From: Streptomyces nigra
GTDB lineage: Bacteria > Actinomycetota > Actinomycetes > Streptomycetales > Streptomycetaceae
Length of the DNA stretch: 64,000 nt
Direction: 5' to 3'
NCBI RefSeq assembly: GCF_003074055.1
Contig: NZ_CP029043.1
Coordinates: forward strand, 3,216,501-3,280,500
Shown: positions 50,147-58,674 of the stretch, in pieces
How the letters are laid out: every line of letters starts with the position of its first letter
Numbering within the stretch: position 1 is the first letter of the stretch
Program-made: the position numbers and the translations under genes
Notes under the pieces: model-generated
What the model was told of the DNA's origin: nothing
What the model saw: the letters and a program-made list of their open reading frames with translations, nothing else
Database searches by the model: none

Positions 50147-51013
50147 TCAGCGGGCGCGGTGGAGGTCGTACGCCGTGAAGTCGGCCACCGGGCGGTAGCC
50201 GATGCGCTGGTAGAGGCCGTTGCTCGTGGCGTTGGACAGGTCGGTGAAGAGCAGCACCTCGCGCACCCCGGAGGAGAGCGCGGCCCGGGTGACCGCGGCG
50301 GTGGCCGCGCCGCCGTAGCCGCGCCCGCGCAGCGGTGCCGGGGTGTAGACGGGGGCGACGCGGACCTGCCCGGCGATCAGCGGGGTCACCCCGGCCATGG
50401 CGCGGGGAGTGCCGTCCTCGGCCTCCCACAGGGTGATCCCGCCGTAGGCGATCCGCGCGTCGGCCCAGGCGCCCGGGTCGCGTGCGGCGGTGTGCCCGGC
50501 GGCCTTCGTGAACTCGCCGTACCAGCGGGCCAGCAGCTCCCGGTCCGGCCGCCCGGCGAGACGCGCGCGGCCGGGCGGGACGGGCCGCGGCACGGTCAGA
50601 TTGCCCAGCCGGTACAGCCGCTGGCGCTGGGCGACGGTGCCGCGGGCGCCGGTGTGCCGCTGCCAGGCGGCGACGAACGCCTCGGCGGTCTCCCGGGCGG
50701 CGACGACGCCGGGGACGGTCTGCCCGAGCGCGAGCAGATGGGCGGCGAGGGCGTCGGCCTCGTCGGGGGTGAGCGGGGTGACGTTCAGCATGTGGGGCGG
50801 GGTGCGGAAGTAGGCGGCCCGCACCTGCCCGTCGCGTTCCAGCACCCCGAACACGGGGGGCTCGTCGCCGTACGCGCGCGGCCCGTTGACGCGCAGCGTC
50901 TCGGTGACCGTCAGGGCGACGGTGTGCAGGTCGGGGCGTGAGCGCAGGAAGCCTCCGGCGTGGGACAGGAAGCCGTTGAGGTCCTGGGTGCAGTACCAGT
51001 CGTCCGGGCGCAT
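50147..51013 (-). CDS. GNAT-family N-acetyltransferase (two-domain)
   Basis: 288 residues. The C-terminal half is a GNAT domain with the acetyl-CoA loop VAPVYTPAPLRGRGYGGAATAAVTRAAL and the final LFTDLSNATSNGLYQRIGYRPVADF. The N-terminal 140 residues form a second, degenerate GNAT-like module (ETLRVNGPRAYGDEPPVFGVL, AAYFRTPPHMLNVTPL). This arrangement is common in actinobacterial acetyltransferases of unknown substrate. No regulon operator precedes it, so it is probably part of the background chromosome. Confidence 0.87.
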   Translation of the reverse strand: MRPDDWYCTQDLNGFLSHAGGFLRSRPDLHTVALTVTETLRVNGPRAYGDEPPVFGVLERDGQVRAAYFRTPPHMLNVTPLTPDEADALAAHLLALGQTVPGVVAARETAEAFVAAWQRHTGARGTVAQRQRLYRLGNLTVPRPVPPGRARLAGRPDRELLARWYGEFTKAAGHTAARDPGAWADARIAYGGITLWEAEDGTPRAMAGVTPLIAGQVRVAPVYTPAPLRGRGYGGAATAAVTRAALSSGVREVLLFTDLSNATSNGLYQRIGYRPVADFTAYDLHRAR

Positions 51014-51085
51014 GCCTCATGATCCCGCGCCCGTCCCGGCGTTGTGCACTTTTTTCCGCTGTGGACACCAAGACGACACAAGTCG

Positions 51086-51724
51086 TCACACGGGGACGGG
51101 TGTTGGGGTAAGGAGGACGTCGGGCCCGGGGTCGGTCGCCAGCCGTGCGTGCAGATGCACGTCCCGGTAGGCGTCCTGCCGCCCCGCCTCCCACATGGCG
51201 CCCCGCAGGGTGCCCTCGGCGGGGAAACCGCAGCGCTCGGCGACCCGGCAGGAGGCGTCGTGGCCCACGGCGTGCCCGAGTTCGAGGCGGTGCAGCCGGG
51301 GGCCGTCCGGCGCGGTCAGCGCCCAGCGGGCGGCGAGGTCGAGCGCGCGGACCGCCACGCGCCGGCCGCGGGCCTCGGGCAGCACCCAGTAGCCGACCAG
51401 GCCGTAGTCCATACGCCGGCTGACGACCGTCACCCCGACATGGCCGAGGAGGGCGCCGGTCCCGGCGTCGGTCACGCAGTACGCCGCCGAGCCGTCCGTC
51501 GCGCCGACCGCGGTCCGCAGGGAGGCGAGGGCGCCCTCGCGGTCCGTGGCGAGCGACAGCGGGGTGTTCCAGCGCCGGAACTCCGGGTCGGCGCGGCCCC
51601 GGCACCAGGCGTCCAGGTCGGCCTCGGAGTACGGGTCCCAGGGGCGCAGCCGCAGTCCATGGCCGTGCAGGTCCGGCAAGGGGCGGGGTGCGGGGCGTAT
51701 CGCGGCGTCGGTCATGAGGTCCAT
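51086..51724 (-). CDS. GNAT-family N-acetyltransferase (RimJ/RimL type)
   Basis: 212 residues from the ATG at 51724 (ATG at 51715 possible). RimJ/RimL-like acetyltransferase: LRLRPWDPYSEADLDAW, GHVGVTVVSRRMDYGLVGYWVLPEARGRRVAVRALDLAARWAL (in parts), LELGHAVGHDASCRVAERCGFPAEGTLRGAM. These enzymes acetylate N-terminal amines or small amines. It begins 15 bases after the upstream DUF35 gene ends, so it may be co-transcribed with the DoxX-DUF35 unit although it has no evident role there. Confidence 0.88.
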   Translation of the reverse strand: MDLMTDAAIRPAPRPLPDLHGHGLRLRPWDPYSEADLDAWCRGRADPEFRRWNTPLSLATDREGALASLRTAVGATDGSAAYCVTDAGTGALLGHVGVTVVSRRMDYGLVGYWVLPEARGRRVAVRALDLAARWALTAPDGPRLHRLELGHAVGHDASCRVAERCGFPAEGTLRGAMWEAGRQDAYRDVHLHARLATDPGPDVLLTPTPVPV

Positions 51725-51738
51725 TGAAACCCGGAGGA

Positions 51739-52137
51739 TCAGGGGGCCGGGCGGAACATCGGCACCCCGTCCGGGAAGGCGGCCGTCAGCGCCAGGCCGG
51801 CCCGCAGGCGGGCGGGGTCCGGGCAGTCCACGAGGCCGGTCGTCATCCGGGGGCCCTCGGCGAGGTCGACGACGGCGGCGACGTACGGGGTCAACGCGTT
51901 GAACGGCGGCAGGTCGTTGCGGTGTACGACGGACCAGGTGTACAGGGTGGCCCGGCCGCTCGCGGGCTCCCAGACGACGTCCTCGCTCCAGCAGTGCGGG
52001 CAGGCCTCGCGCGGGTAGTGGTGGGCCCGTCCACAGGCCCGGCACCGGCGCAGCAGCAGCCGGCCGGCGGCGGCCGCGTCCCAGTAGGGGCGGGTGAAGG
52101 CGTCCGGTTCGGGGACGTCGTAGCGGGGCGCGCTCAT
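51739..52137 (-). CDS. Zn-ribbon/OB-fold (DUF35) protein (second copy)
   Basis: 132 residues from the ATG at 52137, coupled to the DoxX stop codon as ATGA. Zinc ribbon CRACGR ... CPHC, then the OB-fold VWEPASGRATLYTWSVVHR, LTPYVAAVVDLAEGPRMTTGLVDC (in parts). It differs from the DUF35 at 39545 and is not next to a thiolase gene; the thiolase-like gene at 47830 lacks an adjacent partner, so the two may form a complex (inference). Read from operator site 7 through the DoxX gene. Confidence 0.92.
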   Translation of the reverse strand: MSAPRYDVPEPDAFTRPYWDAAAAGRLLLRRCRACGRAHHYPREACPHCWSEDVVWEPASGRATLYTWSVVHRNDLPPFNALTPYVAAVVDLAEGPRMTTGLVDCPDPARLRAGLALTAAFPDGVPMFRPAP

Positions 52138-52583
52138 CCGAACAGTCCGAGCGCGGCGTCCACCGACCAGGACTGCCAGGACATCCCGAACAGCGCGACG
52201 ACCGAGATCAGCGCCATCATGCCGTTCTGCCCCTGCTCGGCCCAGTCGTGGATCATCAGGGTGAGGTACAGCAGATTGAGCAGCAGTCCGCCGGCGAGGG
52301 CGACCGGGGTGAGGAACCCGAGCACCAGGCCGAGTCCCAGGGCCAGTTCGGCGTAGAGGACGACATACGCCATGACCCGCGGCCGGGGTGCCACCACGCG
52401 CCGGAAGCCGGTGCGGACGGCGGGCCAGCGGTGCTCGGCCGCGATGTCCGCGGCCCAGGCGATCCCGGACCCGGCCAGCCAGCTCCGGCGGTCCTTGTGC
52501 CGCCAGCTCTCCAGCCACCACAGCCCGAGGCCTATCCGGAGCACGGCCAGCCATTGAGCGCCTGTGAGCCAGATCGCGTCCAT
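52134..52583 (-). CDS. DoxX-family membrane protein
   Basis: 149 residues. Four hydrophobic segments: QWLAVLRIGLGLWWL, VMAYVVLYAELALGLGLVLGFLTPVALAGGLLLNLLYL (two passes, in parts), and ALISVVALFGMSW. DoxX proteins are quinone- or electron-transfer-linked membrane proteins, often next to oxidoreductases. The ATG at 52583 lies inside the left arm of a 31-bp perfect palindrome (operator site 7), so the message is probably leaderless or nearly so. It is the first gene of the DoxX-DUF35 operon. Confidence 0.88.
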   Translation of the reverse strand: MDAIWLTGAQWLAVLRIGLGLWWLESWRHKDRRSWLAGSGIAWAADIAAEHRWPAVRTGFRRVVAPRPRVMAYVVLYAELALGLGLVLGFLTPVALAGGLLLNLLYLTLMIHDWAEQGQNGMMALISVVALFGMSWQSWSVDAALGLFG

Positions 52584-52610
52584 GGATCTGACGGTACGTC
52601 AGATCCATGG
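52580..52610. promoter_or_regulatory. CTGACG-N3-CGTCAG operator, site 7 (31-bp perfect palindrome)
   Basis: Both arms are 14 bp and match exactly (CCATGGATCTGACG, GTA, CGTCAGATCCATGG). This is the longest and most perfect copy of the element. It covers the DoxX start codon. Confidence 0.9.
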
Positions 52611-52670
52611 GGCGTGACAATCGTCCGGGCGTCCCGGCCGTCCCGCGGCCGGGGCACGGCCCCAGCCGGT

Positions 52671-53867
52671 TCAGGCGGCCGCCTCGGCCGCGGCGACGGC
52701 GGGGTCCTGCGGGGCCACCGTCCGGCGGCGGCGCAGCGGCATGCCCATCCCCGGGTTGCCGACGTTCCAGGCGGCGCCCTTGCAGATCAGCTCCTTGTAG
52801 AAGGCGGCGATCCGGCCGGTCAGCACGGCGCGGACGGGGCGGTCGTCGCCGGTGACGTACTGGATCAGGCCCTGCCTGCGGCCCAGCGAGACGCACTGGT
52901 TGAAGTAGCGCAGCGGGACCTTGGGCAGCTTGCCGCCGGTCAGGCGGGCCACGGCGGCGTCGGCGGCCTGCCAGGCGGTGAAGCCGCCTGAGGCGCACGA
53001 CATGCGGAGCGGCTTGCCGCCGACACCCCGGGCGAGGGCCGCGTCGCCGATGGCGTAGACGTCCGGGTGGGAGACCGAGCGCATGGTGCCGTCGACCACG
53101 ATCTGCCCCCGGTCGCCGACCTCCAGGGTGGTGGCCAGCGCGATCGGGTGGACGGCGAAGCCGGTGGTCCACACGGTGACGGCGGCCGGGAGCACGGCCC
53201 CGCCGGCGGTGGTGACCCGGTCGGGCCCGACCTCGGTGGCGGTGGTGTCCTCGTGGACGGTGACGCCGAGCCGGCCGACGACCTTGCGCAGGTGGCGGCG
53301 GCCCTTGGGGGAGAGCCAGTCGCCGAGTCCGCCGCGCACGATCAGGGAGACGTCGAGGTCCGGGCGGGCCTCGGCGATCTCGGTGACGGCCTCCACGCCG
53401 GTGAGGCCGCCACCGACCACGACCACGGGGGCTCCGGCCTCCAGCGCGGCCAGGCGCTCACGCAGCCGCAGCGCGCCGGGCCGGCTCGCGAGTTCGTAGG
53501 CGTGCTCGGCGACTCCGGGGACACCCTGGTCGTCCCAGCCGCTGCCGAGGGCGTAGACGAGGGTGTCGTACGCGAGCTCCTCGGCGCCGTCCGCGTCCTC
53601 GACGGCCACGGTCTTCCGGTCGGCGTCGACGGCGGTGACCCGGGCGATCCTCAGGTCGACGCCGGTGCCCCGGAACAGGTCGGCGAACGGCCGGGGCTTG
53701 AGCTCCTGTCCCACGGCGAGCTGGTGCATCCGGACGCGTTCGACGAAGTCGGGCTCCGCGTTGACCAGGGTGACGGTGACGTCGTCGCCGTGCAGTCGCC
53801 TGGCGAGCCGCCCGGCCGCGAACGCTCCGGTGTAGCCGCCCCCGAGCACGATGATGCGGTGCTGCAT
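52671..53867 (-). CDS. NAD(P)/FAD-dependent oxidoreductase (NDH-2-like), sigma-linked
   Basis: 398 residues from the ATG at 53867. Two dinucleotide folds: FAD loop IIVLGGGYTGAFAA at the start, and NAD loop VVVVGGGLTGVEAVTE near residue 160. The second FAD motif is HPDVYAIGDAAL, and the C-terminal part reads KVPLRYFNQCVSLGRRQGLIQYV. It resembles type-II NADH dehydrogenases and related disulfide-reductase-like oxidoreductases. It lies directly downstream of the ECF41 sigma gene; oxidoreductase genes are one of the three classic neighbours and targets of ECF41 factors (family knowledge). A perfect 26-bp palindrome precedes it at 53934. Confidence 0.9.
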   Translation of the reverse strand: MQHRIIVLGGGYTGAFAAGRLARRLHGDDVTVTLVNAEPDFVERVRMHQLAVGQELKPRPFADLFRGTGVDLRIARVTAVDADRKTVAVEDADGAEELAYDTLVYALGSGWDDQGVPGVAEHAYELASRPGALRLRERLAALEAGAPVVVVGGGLTGVEAVTEIAEARPDLDVSLIVRGGLGDWLSPKGRRHLRKVVGRLGVTVHEDTTATEVGPDRVTTAGGAVLPAAVTVWTTGFAVHPIALATTLEVGDRGQIVVDGTMRSVSHPDVYAIGDAALARGVGGKPLRMSCASGGFTAWQAADAAVARLTGGKLPKVPLRYFNQCVSLGRRQGLIQYVTGDDRPVRAVLTGRIAAFYKELICKGAAWNVGNPGMGMPLRRRRTVAPQDPAVAAAEAAA

Positions 53868-53933
53868 GTCCTTGCTCCTGTCTTCAGCGGGTTCGCCACC
53901 TGAACCGGGCGGCCCGCCGATTCCTGACAGGAA

Positions 53934-53959
53934 CGCGATGTGAACCACGTCACATCGCG
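53934..53959. promoter_or_regulatory. CRP-like palindrome upstream of the oxidoreductase gene
   Basis: CGCGATGTGA (53934-53943) and TCACATCGCG (53950-53959) are perfect 10-bp arms around ACCACG. The centre reads TGTGA-N6-TCACA, the classic CRP core. It also fits the GTG-N6-GNCAC form reported for Streptomyces Crp. It could alternatively act as a terminator hairpin for the sigma gene, whose stop is 20 bp away. Confidence 0.55.
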
Positions 53960-53979
53960 TGAAGAGCGTCGTACGCGGG

Positions 53980-54927
53980 TCAGAAGGCCTCGCGGACCAG
54001 GGGTTCCCCGTGGTCGGCGGCCTGCCAGAGCCGGGTCGCGCGCTCCAGCTTGTCGGGGTTGACCTGGCTGCGGAACGCGGCGAGGCCGTCCTCGGCGACC
54101 TCCACGCACATGACGCCGACGACCCGGCCGTCGACGACGACCACGAGGGCGGGTCCGCCGTTGGCGGTGGCCGCGTAGTACTCGGGCGACCCGCCCACCA
54201 GGGCCCGCTTGGCCTCGCTGGGCTTGAACAGGCCGCGCAGGAACTTCGCGACCGCCAGGGCGCCCTCGACCGCCTTGGCCCGCGCCGGGATCTTGCCGCC
54301 GCCGTCGCCGACCACGACGGCGTCCTCGGTGAGCAGCCGGACCAGGGGCTCGGTGCGGCCGCTGGTGGCCGCCGCCAGGAACTCGTCGATGATCCGCCGG
54401 GCCGCCGCCTCGTCGACCTCGGCGCGGGCCCGGCCCTGGGCGACGTGCTTGCGGGCGCGGTGCAGGATCTGCTGGCTGGAGGCCTCGGTGATGTCGAGGA
54501 TCTCGGCGATCTCGCGGTGCGTGTAGTCGAACGCCTCGCGCAGCACGTACACCGCCCGCTCGCTCGGCGAGAGCCGCTCCAGCACGACGAGCACCGCGTA
54601 CGAGACCGACTCGCGCTGCTCGACGGTGTCGGCCGGGCCCAGCATGGGGTCCCCGGCGAGCAGCGGCTCGGGCAGCCACTGGCCCACATAGGTCTCGCGG
54701 CGGGCGCGGGCGGAGGTGAGCTGGTTCAGGCACAGGTTGGTGAGCACCTTGGTCAGCCATGCCTCGGGGACCTCGACGCGCTCCACGTCGGCGGCCTGCC
54801 AGCGCAGGAACGTCTCCTGGACGGCGTCCTCCGCCTCGCTCGCCGAGCCGAGCATCCGGTAGGCGATGGCCTCCAGACGGGGGCGGGCCGCCTCGAACCG
54901 TTCCACGTCGTTCACCGTGAGGACCAT
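53980..54927 (-). CDS. sigJ: ECF41-group sigma factor with SnoaL-like C-terminal domain (SigJ)
   Basis: 315 residues. Sigma-70 region 2 (RLEAIAYRMLGSASEAEDAVQETFLRWQ) and region 4 (LSPSERAVYVLREAFDYTHREIAEIL, ASSQQILHRARKHV) are followed by a SnoaL-like domain (about 190-315). Three signatures of ECF41 are present: WLPEP in the linker, DGGGK and NPDKL in the extension. In this group the extension replaces an anti-sigma factor and controls activity (established knowledge). The oxidoreductase downstream is its probable target. The usual ECF41 promoter (TGTCACA with CGTC) could not be matched confidently in the gaps, so the promoter remains to be found. Confidence 0.94.
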   Translation of the reverse strand: MVLTVNDVERFEAARPRLEAIAYRMLGSASEAEDAVQETFLRWQAADVERVEVPEAWLTKVLTNLCLNQLTSARARRETYVGQWLPEPLLAGDPMLGPADTVEQRESVSYAVLVVLERLSPSERAVYVLREAFDYTHREIAEILDITEASSQQILHRARKHVAQGRARAEVDEAAARRIIDEFLAAATSGRTEPLVRLLTEDAVVVGDGGGKIPARAKAVEGALAVAKFLRGLFKPSEAKRALVGGSPEYYAATANGGPALVVVVDGRVVGVMCVEVAEDGLAAFRSQVNPDKLERATRLWQAADHGEPLVREAF

Positions 54928-55148
54928 GGGTTCGGATCCTAACTCCCGTGGCCCGCACGGGCAGGTGGAGACGGGCCGCCCGGCGCAGCCTCGGACGCAC
55001 CGCGCCCCCGCATCCCGGGGCCCGGACCCACAACCAGGAGAGCTACGTCACAGGCCCCACCCAGGTCTCCTGCAGTCGTGATCGATCCGCAACCAATTCC
55101 GGGCTTGACCGAGACCCATCAACCAATCGCGTGATTACGCTCCGAATC

Positions 55149-56327
55149 ATGGCCGACACCCCTCATCTCCCGGAACGCCCCGTCTACGTCGTCGGGGGCG
55201 GCCCCGGCGGGCTCTCCGTCGCGTACGCCCTGCGCGCCCGCGGCATACGGGCCGTCGTCCTGGAGCGGTCGGACGCGGTCGGCGCCTCGTGGCGCGCGCA
55301 CTACGACCGGCTCCATCTGCACACCACCCGGCGACTGTCGGCGCTGCCCGGCCTGCCGATGCCCCGCCGGTTCGGGCGCTGGGTGTCCCGCGACGACATG
55401 GTGCGCTATCTCGAGAAGTACGCCGAGCACCACGACCTGGAGATCGTCACCGGCGTCGAGGTCTCCCGCGTCGACCCCGCGCCGGACGGCTCCGGCTGGC
55501 TGCTGCACGCCACCGGCGGCCGGGAACTGGCGGGCGCCGCCGTCGTCGTCGCCACCGGGTACAACCACACGCCGCGCATCCCCGACTGGCCCGGACGCGA
55601 GGGCTACGGCGGGGAGCTGCTGCACGCGGGCGAGTACCGCTCCCCCGCCCCGTACGCCGGCCGGGACGTCCTGGTCGTGGGCGCCGGCAACACCGGCTCG
55701 GAGATCGCCGTGGACCTCGTGGAGGGCGGGGCGGAGCGCGTGCGCCTCGCGGTGCGGACGGTCCCGCACATCGTGCGTCGCTCGACCGCCGGATGGCCCG
55801 CGCAGTTCACGAGCATCGCGGTCCGGCGGCTGCCGGTGCGGCTCGTGGACCGGCTCGCCCGGCCGGTGGCCAGGATCAGCGTCCCGGACCTGTCGGCGCA
55901 CGGGCTGCCGCGCCCCGACACCGGCCTCTACAGCCGGGTCCGCGAGGGCGCGATCCCCGTCCTGGACGTCGGGCTCGTGGACGCGGTGCGCGAGGGCCGG
56001 GTCGAGATCGTCGCCGCCGTCGAGGGGTTCGACACGGACAAGGTGGTGCTCGCTGACGGCAGCCGGATATCGCCGGACGTCGTCGTCGCGGCCACCGGGT
56101 ACGCGCGCGGCCTGGAGGAACTCGTCGGGCATCTCGGCGTGCTCGACGGGCGGGGCAGACCGTGTGTGCGGGGCGCCCGGACCCCTGCGGAGGCGCCCGG
56201 GCTGTACTTCACCGGCTACACCAACCCCATCAGCGGCAATCTGCGGGAGATGGCGATCGACGCGCAGAAGATCGCCCGGGCCGTCGCGGGCGACCGGCGC
56301 CGCGATGTGTCCCGGCTGCCGGTCTGA
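55149..56327 (+). CDS. Flavin-containing monooxygenase family protein
   Basis: 392 residues from the ATG at 55149, which begins at the FAD strand PVYVVGGGPGGLSVAYAL; upstream codons to 54948 are not conserved. Further motifs: LHLHTTRRLSALPG, ATGYNHTPRIPDWPG, the FMO-type signature region LLHAGEYRSPAPYAG, the NADPH loop VVGAGNTGSEIAVDL, and ATGYARGL. Such enzymes oxygenate soft nucleophiles or carry out Baeyer-Villiger reactions. TTGACC at 55105 is a possible -35. It is divergent from the ECF41 sigma gene. No regulon operator lies in front of it. Confidence 0.9.
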   Translation: MADTPHLPERPVYVVGGGPGGLSVAYALRARGIRAVVLERSDAVGASWRAHYDRLHLHTTRRLSALPGLPMPRRFGRWVSRDDMVRYLEKYAEHHDLEIVTGVEVSRVDPAPDGSGWLLHATGGRELAGAAVVVATGYNHTPRIPDWPGREGYGGELLHAGEYRSPAPYAGRDVLVVGAGNTGSEIAVDLVEGGAERVRLAVRTVPHIVRRSTAGWPAQFTSIAVRRLPVRLVDRLARPVARISVPDLSAHGLPRPDTGLYSRVREGAIPVLDVGLVDAVREGRVEIVAAVEGFDTDKVVLADGSRISPDVVVAATGYARGLEELVGHLGVLDGRGRPCVRGARTPAEAPGLYFTGYTNPISGNLREMAIDAQKIARAVAGDRRRDVSRLPV

Positions 56328-56373
56328 GCGGGTCGGATCGCGCAAGGGCCCGACTTTTGCCCTGCACGACGGT

Positions 56374-56392
56374 TCCTGACGCCGTGTCAGTT
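56374..56392. promoter_or_regulatory. CTGACG-N3-CGTCAG operator, site 8
   Basis: CTGACG CCG TGTCAG core (one mismatch in the right arm), 57 bp before the acyl-CoA synthetase start. Confidence 0.75.
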
Positions 56393-56398
56393 CCTTTA

Positions 56399-56417
56399 AT
56401 CTGACACAGCGTCAGTT
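56399..56417. promoter_or_regulatory. CTGACG-N3-CGTCAG operator, site 9
   Basis: ATCTGACA CAG CGTCAG core (one mismatch in the left arm), 25 bp centre to centre from site 8; both lie upstream of the same gene and the spacing resembles that of sites 4 and 5. Confidence 0.75.
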
Positions 56418-56447
56418 AATCGCTGTCATCCAGGGACGGGCGGACCG

Positions 56448-58673
56448 ATGCTTGGATCAACCCACGGCACCCTCACCACCGACTCCCGCCGGGCCCGGGT
56501 CGTCGCCTGCGGCGAACAGCCCGCGCCCGCCGTCCACGGCCGGCCCGCCGAACCCGACGACCTCGACGTCAGCGGCCGCCCCCTGTACTGCGAGGTCCCC
56601 GACCTGGACCGCCTCTTCCGGCCGGAGTCCCTCGCCGTGATCGGCGCCTCCGACGCCGAGGGGCGGCCGAACACCGGGATCACCCGGCGGCTGGTCGACT
56701 GGGCCGAGCGGGTCGGCGCCCGGCTCCATCCCGTGCACCCGGCCCGCCCGTCCGTGTTCGGCCTGCCCTGCTCCCCGACCGTCGCCGACCTGCCCGAACA
56801 GGTCGACCTCGCCGTCCTGCTGGTCGCCGACCCGCTGCCGGTGATCGAGGAACTGGCGCAGGCCAAGGTGAAGTTCGCCGTCGTCTTCGCCTCCGGGTTC
56901 GCGGAGACCGGCGCGGAGGGCGCGGCCGCGCAGGCCCGGCTCACCGCCGCCGTCGAGCGCTCCGGGCTGCGGCTGCTCGGCCCCAACACCAACCTGAACG
57001 CCTTCGAGCGGTTCCGGGACGACCTGGAGGGGCCCGCGATCGCGCTCATCACCCAGTCCGGGCACCAGGGCCGCCCCGTGTTCGCCCTCCAGGAGCTGGG
57101 CGTACGCCTGTCGCACTGGGCGCCCACCGGCAACGAGGCCGACCTGGAGACGGCCGACTTCCTCTCCTACTTCGCCGAACGGCCCGAGGTCGGGGTCATC
57201 GCCGCCTATGTCGAGGGCATCAAGGACGGCCGCGCCTTCCTGCTCGCCGCCGACCGCTGCGCCCGCCGCAAGGTGCCCGTGGTCGCGGTCAAGGTCGGCC
57301 GCACCGAGGCCGGTGCCCGTACGGCCGCCTCCCACACCGGCAAGCTGACCGGCGCGGACGCCGTCGTGGACGCGGCCCTGCGGCAGTACGGGGTGATCCG
57401 GGTCGACGGTCTGGACGAACTCCAGGACACCGCCACCCTTTTGGCCCGGGCCCGCCCGCCCCGCGCCGACGGCGTCGTCGTCTACTCGATCTCCGGTGGC
57501 ACGGGCGCCCATGTGGCCGACCTCGCGGCCGGGGCGGGGCTGCGACTGCCGGTCCTGTCGGAGGCCAAGCAGGCCGAACTGCACCAGTGGATACCGGAGT
57601 ACCTGAGCGTCGCCAACCCCGTCGACAACGGCGGGCACCCGGTCGGCGACGAGCGCGGGCCCCGGATCCTCCGGGCGATCCTCGACGACCCCTCGGTGGG
57701 CGTGCTCATCTGCCCGGTCACCGGGCCGTTCCCGCCGCTGAGCGACAAGCTCGCCCAGGACCTGGTGGACGCCGCCGAGCGCACGGACAAACTGGTCTGC
57801 GTGGTGTGGGGGTCACCGGTCGGCACCGAACACGCCTACCGCGAGGTCCTGCTGGGCTCCTCGCGCGTGGTCACCTTCCGCACGGTCGCCAACTGCGTCT
57901 CCGCCGTCCGCGCCTACCTCGACCACCACCGGTTCGTCGACGGCTACCGCTCCCCCTTCGACGAGGCGCCCCGCACCCCCTCGCCGTCCAGCCGCAAGGC
58001 GCGGGCCCTGCTGCGCCCGGGGCAGCAGCTGAGCGAGCACGCGGCGAAGCAGCTGCTGCGGGCGTACGGCATCCGGGTCCCGCGCGAACAGCTGGTGACG
58101 AGCGCGGCGGCGGCCGTGCGCGCGGCGGGACTGGTGGGCTACCCGGTGGTGATGAAGGCGTCCGGCGCCCGGATCGCCCACAAGACCGAGCTGGGCCTCG
58201 TCAAAATCGGGCTGACCTCGGCCAGCCAGGTCCGGGACGCCTACCGCGAGCTGACCGACATCGCCCGCTACGAGGACATCGCGCTGGACGGCGTCCTGGT
58301 CTGCCAGATGGTGGAGCGGGGCCTGGAGATGGTGGTGGGCGCCTCGCACGATCCGCTGTTCGGGCCGACGGTGACGGTCGGGCTGGGCGGGGTGCTGGTG
58401 GAGGTGCTCCGCGACACGGCCGTCCGGGTGCCGCCCTTCGGGGAGGAGCAGGTCCGTGAGATGTGCGCCGAACTGCGCGGGCGGGCGCTGCTCGACGGGG
58501 TCCGGGGGCGGCCCCCGGCCGACCTCGACGCGCTGGTGGAGGTCGTGCTGCGGGTGCAGCGGATGGCGCTGGAGCTCGGCGACGAGCTCGCGGAGCTGGA
58601 CGTCAACCCGCTGATGGTGCTGCCTCGCGGGCAGGGCGCGGTCGCGTTGGACGCGCTCGTGGTGTGCCGCTGA
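56448..58673 (+). CDS. ADP(NDP)-forming acyl-CoA synthetase (fused alpha-beta)
   Basis: 741 residues. Fused alpha and beta subunits of the succinyl-CoA-synthetase-like acyl-CoA synthetases. The N-terminal CoA-binding domain starts FRPESLAVIGASDAEGRPN, with GLRLLGPNTN and ITQSGHQG after it; the phosphohistidine-type loop is AASHTGKLTGADAVVDAA. A C-terminal ATP-grasp domain follows (AKQLLRAYGIRVPREQL, GYPVVMKASGARIAHKTELGLVKIGL in parts, ELDVNPLMVL). It makes or uses acyl-CoA with ADP/ATP rather than AMP. It forms an operon with the enoyl-CoA hydratase behind it and is controlled by the twin operators at 56374 and 56399. Confidence 0.92.
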   Translation: MLGSTHGTLTTDSRRARVVACGEQPAPAVHGRPAEPDDLDVSGRPLYCEVPDLDRLFRPESLAVIGASDAEGRPNTGITRRLVDWAERVGARLHPVHPARPSVFGLPCSPTVADLPEQVDLAVLLVADPLPVIEELAQAKVKFAVVFASGFAETGAEGAAAQARLTAAVERSGLRLLGPNTNLNAFERFRDDLEGPAIALITQSGHQGRPVFALQELGVRLSHWAPTGNEADLETADFLSYFAERPEVGVIAAYVEGIKDGRAFLLAADRCARRKVPVVAVKVGRTEAGARTAASHTGKLTGADAVVDAALRQYGVIRVDGLDELQDTATLLARARPPRADGVVVYSISGGTGAHVADLAAGAGLRLPVLSEAKQAELHQWIPEYLSVANPVDNGGHPVGDERGPRILRAILDDPSVGVLICPVTGPFPPLSDKLAQDLVDAAERTDKLVCVVWGSPVGTEHAYREVLLGSSRVVTFRTVANCVSAVRAYLDHHRFVDGYRSPFDEAPRTPSPSSRKARALLRPGQQLSEHAAKQLLRAYGIRVPREQLVTSAAAAVRAAGLVGYPVVMKASGARIAHKTELGLVKIGLTSASQVRDAYRELTDIARYEDIALDGVLVCQMVERGLEMVVGASHDPLFGPTVTVGLGGVLVEVLRDTAVRVPPFGEEQVREMCAELRGRALLDGVRGRPPADLDALVEVVLRVQRMALELGDELAELDVNPLMVLPRGQGAVALDALVVCR

Positions 58674-58674
58674 C

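Noticed and set aside
50141..50155. CTGACGTCAG between two convergent genes
   Set aside because: It is a short dyad without the three-base spacer of the regulon element, and it lies at two stop codons rather than in a promoter.
54928..55148. Possible ECF41 promoter (TGTCACA-like CGTCACA at 55047) for the monooxygenase gene
   Set aside because: The second element (CGTC) is not at the expected 16-17 bp spacing, so the match is not convincing.
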